64,000 nucleotides of DNA, from NCBI GenBank assembly GCA_023159155.1, contig JAJNNX010000068.1, forward strand, positions 124,001 to 188,000, in the 5' to 3' direction. Position numbers and translations under genes: made by a program. Shown here piece by piece: positions 1 to 10,814 of this stretch. The DNA is from Ustulina deusta (lineage: Eukaryota; Ascomycota; Sordariomycetes; Xylariales; Xylariaceae). The stretch's first letter is position 1; each line of letters starts with the position of its first letter. Below the pieces are notes generated by a model. It did no database searches and was not told the origin of the DNA. It saw nothing but the letters and a program-made list of their open reading frames with translations.

Positions 1-225
1 CTCTCCATCGCCGCTGCCGAGACCGATACTATCTTCCCCAACGACAAGCGCCATCGTAGCGAGGAGATTCTCAAGGAGGTCGGCCAACCCTACCAGATCA
101 ACCTGTACTCAGGTGTTGTGCATGGTTTCGCTGTCCGCGGCGATATTACTAAGAAGGACCAGAAATTCGCTAAGGAGCAGGCCTTTTTCCAGGCTGTCCA
201 ATGGTTTGACAACTTCCTCCTGTGA
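1..225 (+). CDS. Dienelactone hydrolase family protein, C-terminal part (5' truncated by window edge)
   Basis: Frame 1 is open from the first base to a TGA at 223-225 and gives the last 74 residues of an alpha/beta hydrolase. The piece AAETDTIFP carries the acidic member of the catalytic triad, and VVHGFAVRGD carries the catalytic histidine; both are typical of dienelactone hydrolases (carboxymethylenebutenolidase type). In fungi the family hydrolyses lactones and esters, often at the end of aromatic ring cleavage, in the cytosol. The nucleophile elbow lies outside the window, so activity cannot be judged. The protein ends a few residues after AVQWFDNFL, the usual family C-terminus, so the 3' end looks intact. 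The gene is convergent with the next one, with 210 bases between stops. Confidence 0.85.
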   Translation, partial: LSIAAAETDTIFPNDKRHRSEEILKEVGQPYQINLYSGVVHGFAVRGDITKKDQKFAKEQAFFQAVQWFDNFLL

Positions 226-435
226 CTGGACAATGGGGCTGCTGTCCGAAATAAGTTATGAGGTGAAACCAATGTGCTACTAGCCGTCGGGGCGAAGGGA
301 GACCAGAAAAGATGTAGGTCGCGAGCATGAGTGGCCGCGATGTAGACTATCATGATAAAAAATAGTCATGTGCAGTAGATATCATTGCGACCCGGTTGCT
401 CTCTTTATAATCAAGGATTGATGAGTATTGCGGAC

Positions 436-2247
436 TCATTGTGCGTCATTCTTCTCCTGAGCTGCCAATAGTTGGCTCTGAAGTCCCTTCTTCCCTACTT
501 GATTGGCCCTCTCAAGCTCCCTCCCCTCCTCTCGTAGAATAGCCTTGCCGAACTCTAGCTGCCGCTTTTGTTTACGTTTCTCCTCGGCCACGATACGTTC
601 GCGCTCGGCCAGTGCCCTCTCCCTTTTGCGGCGCTCTTCTCTCACCTTTTTGGCTGCCTCGTCCACGTCTGCCTCGTCTGCCTCTGGGGGCGGATCTAGG
701 CTTTGTATATAGGCGGCTAATATGGGATCGCGAACTGTTGGATTTAGGCTGATGTAGCGCAAATCTGCGAGCAATTGACTTGGGAGGCTTTCCATGGGGG
801 TTTGATTGTTTAGAGCGCGTGCGGGTATCTCTTTTAGCAAGCTTCTTAGGTCTTTCTTGAGGGTATCCTGTGGAAGTTTCAGCCTTTTAACGTACTCGCG
901 ATACCAATTTTCTCTATCTCGATCGCTCAATGATGTGTCACGCATTGGATTTTCCCGCTTATATTTTCTTCGGAATTCATCCCAATACAGCTTCGGGTTC
1001 GCCTTCTGTTGAAGGAAGGCCATGTAGGGTATCCTGGGATCCTTCTTCTCTTCTTTGGCACGTTGCTCTTTAAGCGCTTGAATGCGCTCCCGGCTCCATT
1101 CTTCCCATACCTCTTTTCGTGCCTTCATGGTAGGAAGGACTGTATATCGAGAGTCATCAAAAATGCGGCCATCCTCAATCAATTTGTCCCATGGCGAGTA
1201 GGGGTTGATACCAAAGTCATTGAGGAGGTCTTTGAAGAGCTCTTTTGTATCAGACTCGGAAAAAGCAAGGCCTTCAGCCCCTTCGGGCCAGATTTCTGGG
1301 TTTCCGTCGTCGTATTCTCCGGGGTCCAGCCCATACTCCTCACCCATCGCTTGTAATTGGTAGGCAATATCGTTCTCGTTGAATTCAATGGGCGTGTCAT
1401 CAGCAGGTTCCTCGGTTCGTTGGCGCTTAGACGGGCGTAAGTTATCGTGGTCGGGGTCACCATCTTCTCCAGCATCTTCATCATCTGTAACCTCTACCTC
1501 CTCATAGTCAGACCCCAAATCGGCCTCCTCCTCAGCCTCCGCCTCCTCAGCTTGATCATGCTCAAGCTCCCTAGGGCTCATCTCGGCGGGTGGTGACCCA
1601 TCTCGCGTGTTGCCCCCCCCAGCCTTCTCCTTGATCCCCTTGATATCTAGCTCAAGCACACCCTTCATGATCCTGTCGGGGATGCGCCAGTAGCTGGCAT
1701 TCTTGGCGGGGTTGTAGGCGAAGCGACGGCCGTACTTGGTATATACGAGAACCCAGGGCTCACAGCCTGGTATGGCAACCTTAGACTTAGGCTTATCGAC
1801 GGGTTGAGGTCGTGGGCGGTCTCTCCCATCATTGGGCCCGCGGTGACCCCCTCTTCTATTTTGACCGACGGCTTGCGCATCGCGTTGTCGTGCGGGGTCA
1901 TATTGAGCTAGGAAGGCATTGGCAGTGGCTGGATCGGAGAGTTGAGGGACTGCTGAGTATTGGAAGAAGCTCGCGTGTGGATCATGAGGTTGTGGTGCGG
2001 GCGGCGCGTCGGCTCCAGGACGTTTGTAGGTCGATTCCTTCGTCGTTTCATTATAGTAATAGGAATGGCCCGTGAGAGCTTTATGCGCTGTCCAGCCAGG
2101 GGGTAATGGCGGCAGCGCCGGGTTGGCGGATGGCTTGTATGTAGATTTCAGCATCTCATTGACGACGACTTTTGGGGGAAATCTGGGAAACCCATTGGGT
2201 CGAGGATTCGTATTGACGCGTTGCTTTCGAATGTGATCACTAGACAA
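436..2247 (-). CDS. urn1: WW/FF-domain pre-mRNA splicing factor, URN1-like
   Basis: Single-exon gene of 603 residues. A WW domain at about 49-78 (LPPGWTAHKA, then a YYY and a final P) is followed by a second WW-like module at about 164-190 (EPWVLVYTKYGRRFAY). An acidic, Asp/Glu-rich linker (about 228-270) leads to an FF domain at about 333-385 (ELFKDLLNDFGINPYSPWDK) and further FF-like helices to about 480. The C-terminal 80 residues are a charged coiled coil. This order resembles yeast Urn1 and the metazoan TCERG1/PRPF40 families, which bind proline-rich splicing factors and the RNA polymerase II tail in the nucleus. The start at 2247 gives the longest frame; Met32 (codon 2152-2154) is an alternative that still precedes the first WW. 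It is divergent from the PAP2 gene. Confidence 0.85.
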   Translation of the reverse strand: MSSDHIRKQRVNTNPRPNGFPRFPPKVVVNEMLKSTYKPSANPALPPLPPGWTAHKALTGHSYYYNETTKESTYKRPGADAPPAPQPHDPHASFFQYSAVPQLSDPATANAFLAQYDPARQRDAQAVGQNRRGGHRGPNDGRDRPRPQPVDKPKSKVAIPGCEPWVLVYTKYGRRFAYNPAKNASYWRIPDRIMKGVLELDIKGIKEKAGGGNTRDGSPPAEMSPRELEHDQAEEAEAEEEADLGSDYEEVEVTDDEDAGEDGDPDHDNLRPSKRQRTEEPADDTPIEFNENDIAYQLQAMGEEYGLDPGEYDDGNPEIWPEGAEGLAFSESDTKELFKDLLNDFGINPYSPWDKLIEDGRIFDDSRYTVLPTMKARKEVWEEWSRERIQALKEQRAKEEKKDPRIPYMAFLQQKANPKLYWDEFRRKYKRENPMRDTSLSDRDRENWYREYVKRLKLPQDTLKKDLRSLLKEIPARALNNQTPMESLPSQLLADLRYISLNPTVRDPILAAYIQSLDPPPEADEADVDEAAKKVREERRKRERALAERERIVAEEKRKQKRQLEFGKAILREEGRELERANQVGKKGLQSQLLAAQEKNDAQ

Positions 2248-2730
2248 TAGCGGAAGGATAGAAAGACATGTAGCTGTCAGCTACGGTTGTCTTTGTTAAT
2301 TGATGATTATTGTTAAAATATGTAAGGGGACATCTTTAGGGAATGGATCAGTTTTTATTGTACCTATCACCGTCTAGGTCTACCTACGACAGGACCCAGC
2401 ATCTCGGCCACACTCATGCCCGGCCCGGCCTGTTGCCAGCTGTCTCAAGCTCTCTTACACTCATTGTTCAACCTGCCACCTGGCTGGGGAGTACACATGG
2501 TGTCGCGTGTCCTGTATCTACCTAAGTACCCCGGTATCTACTTACACCTAGGTAGAGTTAGACATAGCTATCTAGGTCGAGCTTGAGCTTGGGATGTTGT
2601 CGTGACCCATCGAGAAAAAAGTGACAACGGACCAACGTGCGCTCCGAATCTGCCAATCTCGCTAGTCTCGCACCAGTGAACCATGCTGTGGAATACCTTC
2701 CGGGCTGTACGCAGACGGTGACTCGAGTCA
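2248..2730. other. Divergent intergenic region (URN1-like / PAP2)
   Basis: This stretch of 483 bases should hold the promoters of both flanking genes. It has no convincing ORF. The part at about 2511-2580 is dense in TACCTA/TAGGTA words (several near-palindromic CCTAGGTAG forms), like many other intergenic stretches in this window. No TATA box can be assigned with confidence. Confidence 0.5.
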
Positions 2731-3883
2731 ATGGCTCCGCGCAATCTCGATTCCACTCGCGATGCGGGCATCTTGACGTCCCTGGCTGGATTCTGGACGG
2801 TAAGCCCTCTTCGATCGATATCTCCTCCCGCTCGAGTCAGGACAGTCCCTAGCTAATCGCGATGTTTGTGTGCGACAGCATTCCTACGCGCCCGACTATC
2901 TGGGGTTCGGTGCTCTTCTTGCAGCCTACATGGTCCTAGTCTTCCTCGTCGAACCCTTCCATCGCATGTTCTATATCAACAACCTTAATATTGCTTTTCC
3001 TCACGCCGAAGTAGAGCGGGTTCCCGTTTGGCTTAACATTGTCTATGCCGCCTGTGTCCCCTTGGTCCTGGTCATTGTCTACAACACCGTTACTCGCGCT
3101 TCGTTTCACAAGCACCACAATACAATACTCGGCCTGGCCATCGCCTTGATCCTTACGTCATTTCTCACCGATATCATCAAGAATGCCGTTGGTCGACCGC
3201 GTCCTGACCTTATCGCCCGTTGCAAGCCTGCTTCCAGCACTAAGCCTGATATGCTTGTCACTATTGACGTCTGTACCGAGACCGATCATCACACCCTTCA
3301 TGATGGATGGCGGTCGTTTCCGTCGGGTCACTCTAGCTTTTCATTTAGCGGCCTCGGATACCTAGCCTTCTTCCTCGCCGGCCAATTGAGAATATTCCGT
3401 GACAAGAATGGCCTTGGTCGAGCGCTGGTCTGCTTGACACCGCTTGTTGGGGCGACTATGATTGCTGTAAGTAATGTTCGGTGCCATTTTCTTACTTCGA
3501 GGGTTTCTAGAGAGGATAAAGATTTTTTTTCGTGAAAACCATATAGTTAGAAGCTTCTTACATTCCAGACTATTACAAGTGAAGCGCAAAATAGTAGTAA
3601 TTAACCCTGAGTATTGCAGATAAGTCGATGCCAAGATTATCGCCATGATGTCTATGATGTGTGTGTGGGCTCGTTGCTGGGCATTACCGTGGCATTTTGG
3701 AGTTATCGTCGATACTGGCCGAGATTAAGCAGCCGCGATTGTCATGAGCCTTATCCCACACCAGGGATGGAACTCGAAGATGGAGAAGGCTGGCGGCGGG
3801 TCCGAGACGAGGAGGAGGGGGGTCCTATTCTTGGGCGCAGCGTTGGGTACGAAATGGTCGACTTAGGAAGAGTTCAAGGCTGA
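2731..3883 (+). CDS. PAP2-superfamily lipid phosphate phosphatase (DPP1/LPP1-like)
   Basis: Three exons: 2731-2799, 2879-3466 and 3620-3883 (introns of 79 and 153 bases). They join in frame to 306 residues. All three phosphatase motifs of the PAP2 superfamily are present: KNAVGRPRPD at 124-133, PSGH at 171-174, and S221-R222 with H228 and D232 (SRCQDYRHDVYDV). The third motif begins at the last splice junction, which supports the model. Several hydrophobic segments (for example GALLAAYMVLVFLVEP and GLAIALILTSFLTDII) fit a six-span membrane protein. Family members dephosphorylate diacylglycerol pyrophosphate and phosphatidate to diacylglycerol in vacuolar or ER membranes. The cytosolic tail is acidic (EDGEGWRRVRDEEEGG). 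The start ATG at 2731 is the first in frame with exon 1. Confidence 0.88.
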
Positions 3884-5053
3884 CATAGACTCTCAGATGA
3901 CTGCCGATATAGGCCCTAATCGCCCTTCTACCGCTCATTCCGTCGGAAATATAATCACCCTCAGCCACGATAATGGTGCGTCTAGTGTTACTATGCTAGT
4001 CTACACTCATTTTGGTTAGAGATACCTTGATGGGAGTTGCGGTGGCATTAGGTATAGTATAAGGTCTGTTCATTGATCGGAATGTCCCACGTGCCCATTT
4101 CATGCATCTACGAAATATGTATATACTATACACATACCATACATATTTTGTGTGGCAGTCAGAGCATAGGTACCTAGGTGGGACGTGTGCATGTATGATA
4201 GGTATCGAATACATCCGGTCAGTAAGGGTTTGCTCCTCAAGGGTGGGGAGATGGCACTTGGATATATGTATGCAACTGATCAGTACTTGTATACACTCAC
4301 TTTGGTATATTTCGTTAGGAGGCCATTGAACCCCCGGGTCATTTTTAGTAAACTACCTATGTCAATCGGTCTTGTGTTGCCGACTGTCTCAATGTATCAC
4401 GCAAATCTAGAAGTTCCATGTTGCCTGTTCGATCTGCATACATCATAGCCTACCTACCTTACCTACCTTAGTAGTATCCCACTTGCTTGCCTCTGCATAA
4501 GTTCACGCGAGATTCACAAGAACACATACAAATTGTATGGGCCCTTGTGAATTCCTGTTTAGGAATTGCCAGCCAATCATCTCGCACCAAATCTGTGCCC
4601 CACTTTCAAACACCAACCCCTGAGGATTCAGCTGGTGGGAAGTCACACCAGCCCTCGCGCCTTCCTCTCGAGATCCAGATAATGATTAGCCGGCAGGTAC
4701 TGGCATTGGCTAACTTAACTGCCCAAAGTCACCGTGCCTGCTCGATTCTTCTTCTCCCATTCCAACATATCTTTGTTCAAGGCACCCACCCTCATCTTCG
4801 ACTTGATCCTCACTATCCTCACTTCTGCCCTCCCAATTCTTCCTCCTGATACCAACCACGGCACTCCTTCCAATCTTCCCTTCTGTGTCACTACCAAGCT
4901 AATCAGCCCTCACCTTCCCCTTCTTCACCACATCATCTGTCACACCACATTGGCATTACCACATCTTGTTTCTTGGAGATACGTCTGCCCCAATCGTCTG
5001 TAGCGGTCACATATTTCTTTTTATCAAGGCTTAGGTCGTTTGTACAAGTCGCG
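3884..5053. other. Intergenic region with TACCTACC cluster and pyrimidine-rich leader
   Basis: No gene is supported in these 1.17 kb. The part at 4108-4155 is an AT-rich run of TATGTATA/ACATACC words. The part at about 4448-4472 is a short array of CTACC/TTACC units. From about 4780 to 5000 the plus strand is strongly C/T-rich, which is common just upstream of fungal transcription starts and fits the 5' leader of the dynamin gene. Short ORFs here (for example 4487-4849) are low-complexity readings of this leader. Confidence 0.5.
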
Positions 5054-8000
5054 ATGGCTCGCCGTCTTGTCAAACGAGAACACCAAGATCCTTCCCCATC
5101 CCCATCCCCGTCACTAGCAGCACCCACCTCGCTTGCATCGAACACCATGCGTCCTCCATCTCGGAAGCAACATCACGAAGATTTGATTGATACTCAGTCC
5201 ATCGCTGCATCCTTCATAAGATCCCACGCTCGTAAGTAAACCCCGCTTTCTCCGTTGTTTGTTGACATGTTAACACCGCTCAAGCGAGTGCAGAGACTCG
5301 TCATCGTAGAAATGACGAAGACCAGGAGCCAATGTTCTTGGAGTTAAGAGCGCGGCCAGACGGTGGTAGCTCGGCTAGAAGCCCACAGTCCCCTCAGAAT
5401 GCAGATACCAGTTTTACTCATCAGAGTTTTGTTGCACATCCCACCTTCACCAATATTGGCGCTAAGCTGCGGGAGTTCAACAATACGGTGGGAAGTCTCC
5501 AGCAGCTTGGCGTATCCCATGTTGCCGAGTTACCTGAGCTTGTACTAGTTGGTGATCAGTCGGCTGGAAAATCAAGTCTCATGTCTGGTCTGGCGAGGGT
5601 GGACCTTCCAAGAAGCGCAGGTGTAGGAACACGGTGTCCCTTACATATTCGACTCATCGATAGCAGCAACGCTCACTGGAGCTGCACAGTGGCGCTACAA
5701 CTCGACTACGACTTCGAGCCTAAGGGCAAGATTAAAAAGTCTGATGTTACGCTTATTGATCAATTCCCACCTTGGGTGAAGAAGTCTCACCGAGACATCA
5801 AAATCTTCAAGACCATTTTTGATCCGGGTGAGATTGAAGAAGTCTTGCGCTGGGCGCAAGTTGCAATTTTAAACCCCAGAAATGACCACGAGCTTTACAT
5901 ACCTGGAGATGGCGCGGTGGCAAAGGGCGGAGATCTTGCTCGTAAGATTAAGCATCCTTCGTTCATATTTATTTCGGATAAAGTGTGAAGGCGGTGACTA
6001 ATTTGCATTTGCAGAGGCTACCCGCACTGCGGCTGCCCAATTCTCACCTAACATTATCTCCCTTGAAATAAAGGGACCTGAGTTACCCGGGTTGAGTTTT
6101 TATGATCTCCCAGGGGTATTTCTTTCACCGGACCACGAAGATGATGAGTACATCGTCAAGGTTGTCCGCAACCTCACACGTCACTACATACAACGGAAGG
6201 GAGCTATCATAATGTGGGCACTACCAATGAATGCCGACCCAGAAAATTCTATATCTCTTGGTATTATTCGCGAGGCCAAAGCCGCGAGACGTACTATTGG
6301 TATCATGACAAAGGCTGACAAGTTAGCACCGGAGAATGAAGCTGAATGGCTCGCGATGTTTCGAGGTGAGAAACAATCTGTTGGCCACGGTTTTTTTGCC
6401 ACTTCGCGCCCACCAGACGAACTCCTCGAGAACGCCGGACGGTGGGAGGAATTATTCTTTGCTCGCGAGGTAGGTAGTTGGCCCGCCGACTTTGATGAAT
6501 TCAAAGATCGTTGTGGAGTGGGCCTTCTGGGGGAATTCATCTCTCAGAAGCTTGGTGAATCATTTGCACAAAGCCTTCCAACCATTAAAGGAAAAGTGTT
6601 TACCCGCTTGAGAGATATCGAACACCAGCTAGCAGGCTTACCCGAGATTCCTTCGAATGTGGAACGTAAGTTTTTTTTCTTCTGGAAAACCTTGGACTTA
6701 GCGCTTTCTAACCTTTCATTCTCAGACGAGGTAAAAAAAAGCCTCTACCAGTTCTTAGGACGGATGAAAACGACTATCAAGGATTCGGAATTTTCGTCCG
6801 AATGGAATTTACTGAACAACCAATTCCGTGATATAATTCTGAAAATTAAGCCAACTTGCCGCGTTAAGGAGCCAGCTACACAAACTATTGATCTTTCTGA
6901 TGCCGATACAGAGGCTTCTGCGGTTACACCTTCTAGGCGACCCCGTCCCAGTGACTCAACAATGAGACCGACTCCAAACAAGCGCCTACGACAGGATAAT
7001 GAAGCCCCAATCACGCCTATTAAGCAAGAGAGCTTTTCCGGCAGCATATTCCGTGCATCAGTCATCAGTACTGGAGCTGCCGAGATGAACGGTCCATTTG
7101 CGGCCTTTCGTAACCTCGGTCGCTTAGCGATGGACATTAGAGATATCAGAACTCAGGTCCAAAAGAAGCGTACGTATATCCTACACTTATACTCTTACAC
7201 TTTAGGTATGTTTAAAGACAGCAGCTAAATTTGACTGTTGCAGAGCGCCCGGGCATGCCTCGGGATCTTGTTCCTGACGAAGTACGCGAAACAATGTGCC
7301 TTACCGCAGTGAAAAAATGGGAGGGACCTCTCGAAACATATATCGATAAAACAGCAGAGCTTTTAGAGAAAGTAACAAACGACGCCCTCGAGGAATCGCT
7401 TGGCGTCCTTCGACGTCGTCTTATTTTCAAAGCATGTCAAACTTATCTCAAAGAGTTCATTGACAAACAGGTTGCAGATCAGAGAGCTCGACTCTCTGAA
7501 ATGTATGATTCGGAAACTTACCAAATATTTATGATGAACGAGGATGCATTCACCCGTTACAAAGCTCAGGAACTGGAACAGCTGCGCCGGGCCCGCGCTA
7601 TATTCCGCTTAAAAGCTGCTGCTTTGATCGACTGGACGTACGAAATTAAAAACCCCGAAGACATGACCGCAGAAGAGCGGAGTAAAGAGGATAGAATCCT
7701 AAGTCAGCAGCTCCATAAGATCGGCAACGATCCGTATGAAACTGAAATAGAAGTTGCCGCTTTCGTGCGTGGCTATTATAGGACGGCAGCCGCTCGATTT
7801 GTTGAAGGAGTAACAATGAATGTGAATTCGTAAGTAATTCTCAGTCATTTGCTCCTTTTCGTGTTAGATCCATGTCTTGGAAACTTTCTACTCGCCCAAA
7901 AACACTCGCAGATTACGCTCGAATTGGCGATAACTGACCTCTGGTGTCGCACAGCAACTTGTTTCGAAGGATGGGAAGTACGGAATTAGACGTGTTCATG

Positions 8001-8298
8001 GATCAACAACTTGGTCTGTTTGGAAAAGCTGGTAGGTCTTAACATTTCCTGCATCCAACGCCTATAAACTTTTCCTAACAGTCGCACTTCAACAGAACCA
8101 AATGTGTATCAGCATTTAATGGAGGAAGATGCGAAAACAGCGAGCCTACGTACACAACTTCGGGGTGAGATGGATAAACTATCACAGGCATGGACAAGCA
8201 TCAATGGCCTAGAGAGCTCCCCAGGCAGTGGTCATAGCTCTGAGACGATTCTTCCTACACCAATCATTGACCTTGATGACCCTATGGAGGATGTTTGA
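5054..8298 (+). CDS. Dynamin-family large GTPase (Mx/dynamin-like)
   Basis: Seven exons: 5054-5231, 5294-5941, 6015-6665, 6726-7169, 7244-7829, 7955-8031 and 8096-8298. Every junction keeps phase and the product is 928 residues. GTPase signatures are the P-loop GDQSAGKSS at about 146-154, the switch-I Thr in GTRCPL, DLPG at 306-309 and TKAD at 374-377. The middle/stalk region follows, and the last exons encode a GTPase-effector-like helical end (about 800-928). An insertion at about residues 565-620 is basic and proline-rich (SRRPRPSDS, PNKRLRQD). This is not one of the canonical Dnm1, Vps1 or Mgm1 layouts; it resembles the many lineage-specific dynamin/Mx-like GTPases of filamentous fungi, which remodel membranes. 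No transmembrane segment, PH domain or mitochondrial leader is evident. Confidence 0.87.
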
Positions 8299-8689
8299 TT
8301 TGGTATGGCTTGGACATATTTGCTTGCCAATTGCTTTTGGAATCATCGGTATTGTGCTTGACGATCACATATTCCAAAATGATCGGCCCGGGATGTTGAT
8401 TAGCAAGACTTGGACGAATAAGGGACAAAAGAGGATTGATCTGAAGATCCCTGTTTGAGTCTAGAAAGTGTGTTAAGGCTAAAGCTTAGGAAGAGGAAAA
8501 TGACAGTGTGTTTTTCCTTAGACCGCTGTAATCCCGCCAACTCCGCTGCTCGCCCTCCTAAGTTTCAAACGACAAATTAATAAGTCTAGGGAGTGTGGGT
8601 ATCAAATACAACTGTGTCAGAGTGCCACCAAGCAAGCTTTGTTTCCACCATTAGAGATTTATCCCATTCTTGTCTCAAACCCTCTTTTC
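8299..8689. other. Convergent intergenic region
   Basis: This stretch of 391 bases lies between the stop codons of the dynamin gene and the sugar transporter. It should hold both 3' untranslated regions and poly(A) sites. No ORF or repeat of note is seen. Confidence 0.5.
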
Positions 8690-10814
8690 TCAGAATGCAC
8701 CGGGATACGGTCGGTCGTCGTGGATGTATTCCTCATGCTCGGCGTGTTGTATCTCTTTTTCCACTTGTCGGATGTTAATGTTGGCGACGGCGTCCATACC
8801 GTCAAAGATACGTGCGACTTCTTCAAGTGTCGGCCCTTTCGTCTCAACGTAGAAGAAGTATACGAAGCATAACTCAAGGAAATCCCATGCCTGTGTATGC
8901 CAATCAACATCCAAGACCTCGCCGGTATAGCATGGTATGCATTGAAAACATGGCGAGATAGGGTAGTGTTAAAGAAAGACTTACGGTGTAGAATAACATA
9001 AAGTACCAATGTTTTGGTAATCTATTCCAAGCAATTTTATTTGTCTGATTGCTGAGTGCCAGCACAGCCTGTACGGTGATGTTCATGAGCATCATACCCT
9101 TAGCACGTAGCGTGAACGGCAGAACCTCGAGAGCATAGGCGATGAGCATGCCCGAGAAACCAATATCGTACGAAATACCAAAGAGCCAGATGAAGACGAG
9201 CTGTGCCCAGCCCGCCGTGGCATTTTGCATTCCGGAGTTTTCATATATAGCAGAACAGACCGTCCAGCTCGCGAATGAAATAACCATGCCCGAGATGGAA
9301 ACAAGGAAGAGCGGGCGACGACCGAACCTGTCCACGTTGAGGGCAGCCAATACGGTGACGATTAAGTCGAGAATCGTCTTGCCTCCACTTATCTACATCA
9401 ATTGAGATTAGTCCTTTCTTTTCATGTTAGGCATGTTCCTTCTTATCTAACATACTGCAAGCTTCTTGTTTTGGTCTGTGATACCGGCCCCTTCATAGAT
9501 TGTGTCGATGTAGTTGGAGAACAGGGCGTTACCGCTATATTGCGATATGATACCTAGAGAGATGAGAATAGCGAGCCGCCACCGATTTCCCTTTGTGCGG
9601 ACGAAGTCGAGATAGCCTGCTGAGCGTTCTACCTGCCTTTCTATCTTGAGCGTTTCCCTGATCTCGCGATACTCGAACTGCACAAGAAGATCGTGGTTTC
9701 TCCCGCCCGCGTGATACTTTGCCAGTATGTCGAGAGCCTCGCGATGGCGGTCCTTGGACATGAGGTATCTCGGACTTTCCGGTATCCAGTAGATGAACAG
9801 TATTTGAACGAGAGACGGCAGGATCTGCAGGAGCGTGATGGAACGCCACGCCCATTCACTCTGGATTCGCGCTGTGCCCCAGCCCATCCAGGCAACCTGT
9901 AGGAGCGGTTAGCAGGACATTTAAAAGATCGGACGAGTATATTTTGAGTACCATAAGCGCCCCAAGATTCCACTATGATTGATCAGTTAGCAGTCACCTA
10001 GGAGCATCAAGAACGCAATAGGGCCTTACCAAACAATTGTATACTGCTGTGACTGGCCCACGATGTTGGGGGTGGCATATCTCAGTAAGGAGCAAAGGAG
10101 AAGCCATCTGCGCCAGACTATTATTCACAAGTCCAGTTAGTGCATCTGTTCGCGCTGGTACCAAGACCGATAAACATGGCCAGTTGAGCCCTTACCTGTT
10201 TCCAAACCCGAGAAGAAACCGACCAGCGACGAACACTGACGATATCTAATGAGCACGGCTGCCTCTTCCAAGAATATGCAGACAAGCAGACGTACTTTCA
10301 TATTGGGTACAAAACGCAGACACGACACCACCCGAAATCATGAATCCACATCCGATAGCTATAGCAGTTTTGCGACCCCAGTGGTCGGCGACATACGGGC
10401 TTAATGCGAATACGTTAAACAAAGACTGAAATGAACGAGGAGGGGGGACTCAGGGGCATCGGAAAACATGGGGACTCACGTTATGAAGAAGCTGATGACG
10501 CTCCCGATATTGAAGATGTTTACCAGCAGCCCCAACCAGCTGTCCGCGACGGCCTGCGGGTTGTGAGGCCCGACCTGGGTCCGTGGGAAGAAATCCTTCC
10601 AACGGTCGATCTGCTGCGACGTGTTGACCAGCATGCCATCGTACCCCGTCGTCACGCTCCCCAGCGTCAAGATCACGGCCCACGCATACAGCTTCCGCAG
10701 ATGCGGCTCCCTCGTCCACGATACTTTCTCAAACTGCGGCCCCTCCACAAGGGCTACCTCGATCTCTTCCCGCTCTCTACGGCCCCGCGACCGGATCGTT
10801 TTGCGGCTCACCAT
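8690..10814 (-). CDS. MFS sugar transporter (lactose permease / hexose transporter type)
   Basis: Eight exons on the minus strand: 10814-10480, 10399-10296, 10235-10196, 10117-10030, 9972-9952, 9896-9456, 9392-8985 and 8890-8690. They total 1638 bases and 545 residues with every phase matching. Family signatures: YVADHWGRKTA after helix 2, GRFLLGFGN, PESPRYL at 235-241, DRFGRRP at 364-370 and VETKGPTLEE from 494. The order matches the 12-span sugar porter family of the major facilitator superfamily, which moves hexoses or disaccharides across the plasma membrane with protons. The closest fungal grouping by motif is the lactose-permease-like clade, but substrate cannot be read from sequence. 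Exon 5 is only 21 bases (WNLGALM). The N-terminus (residues 1-45) is charged and cytosolic. Confidence 0.9.
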
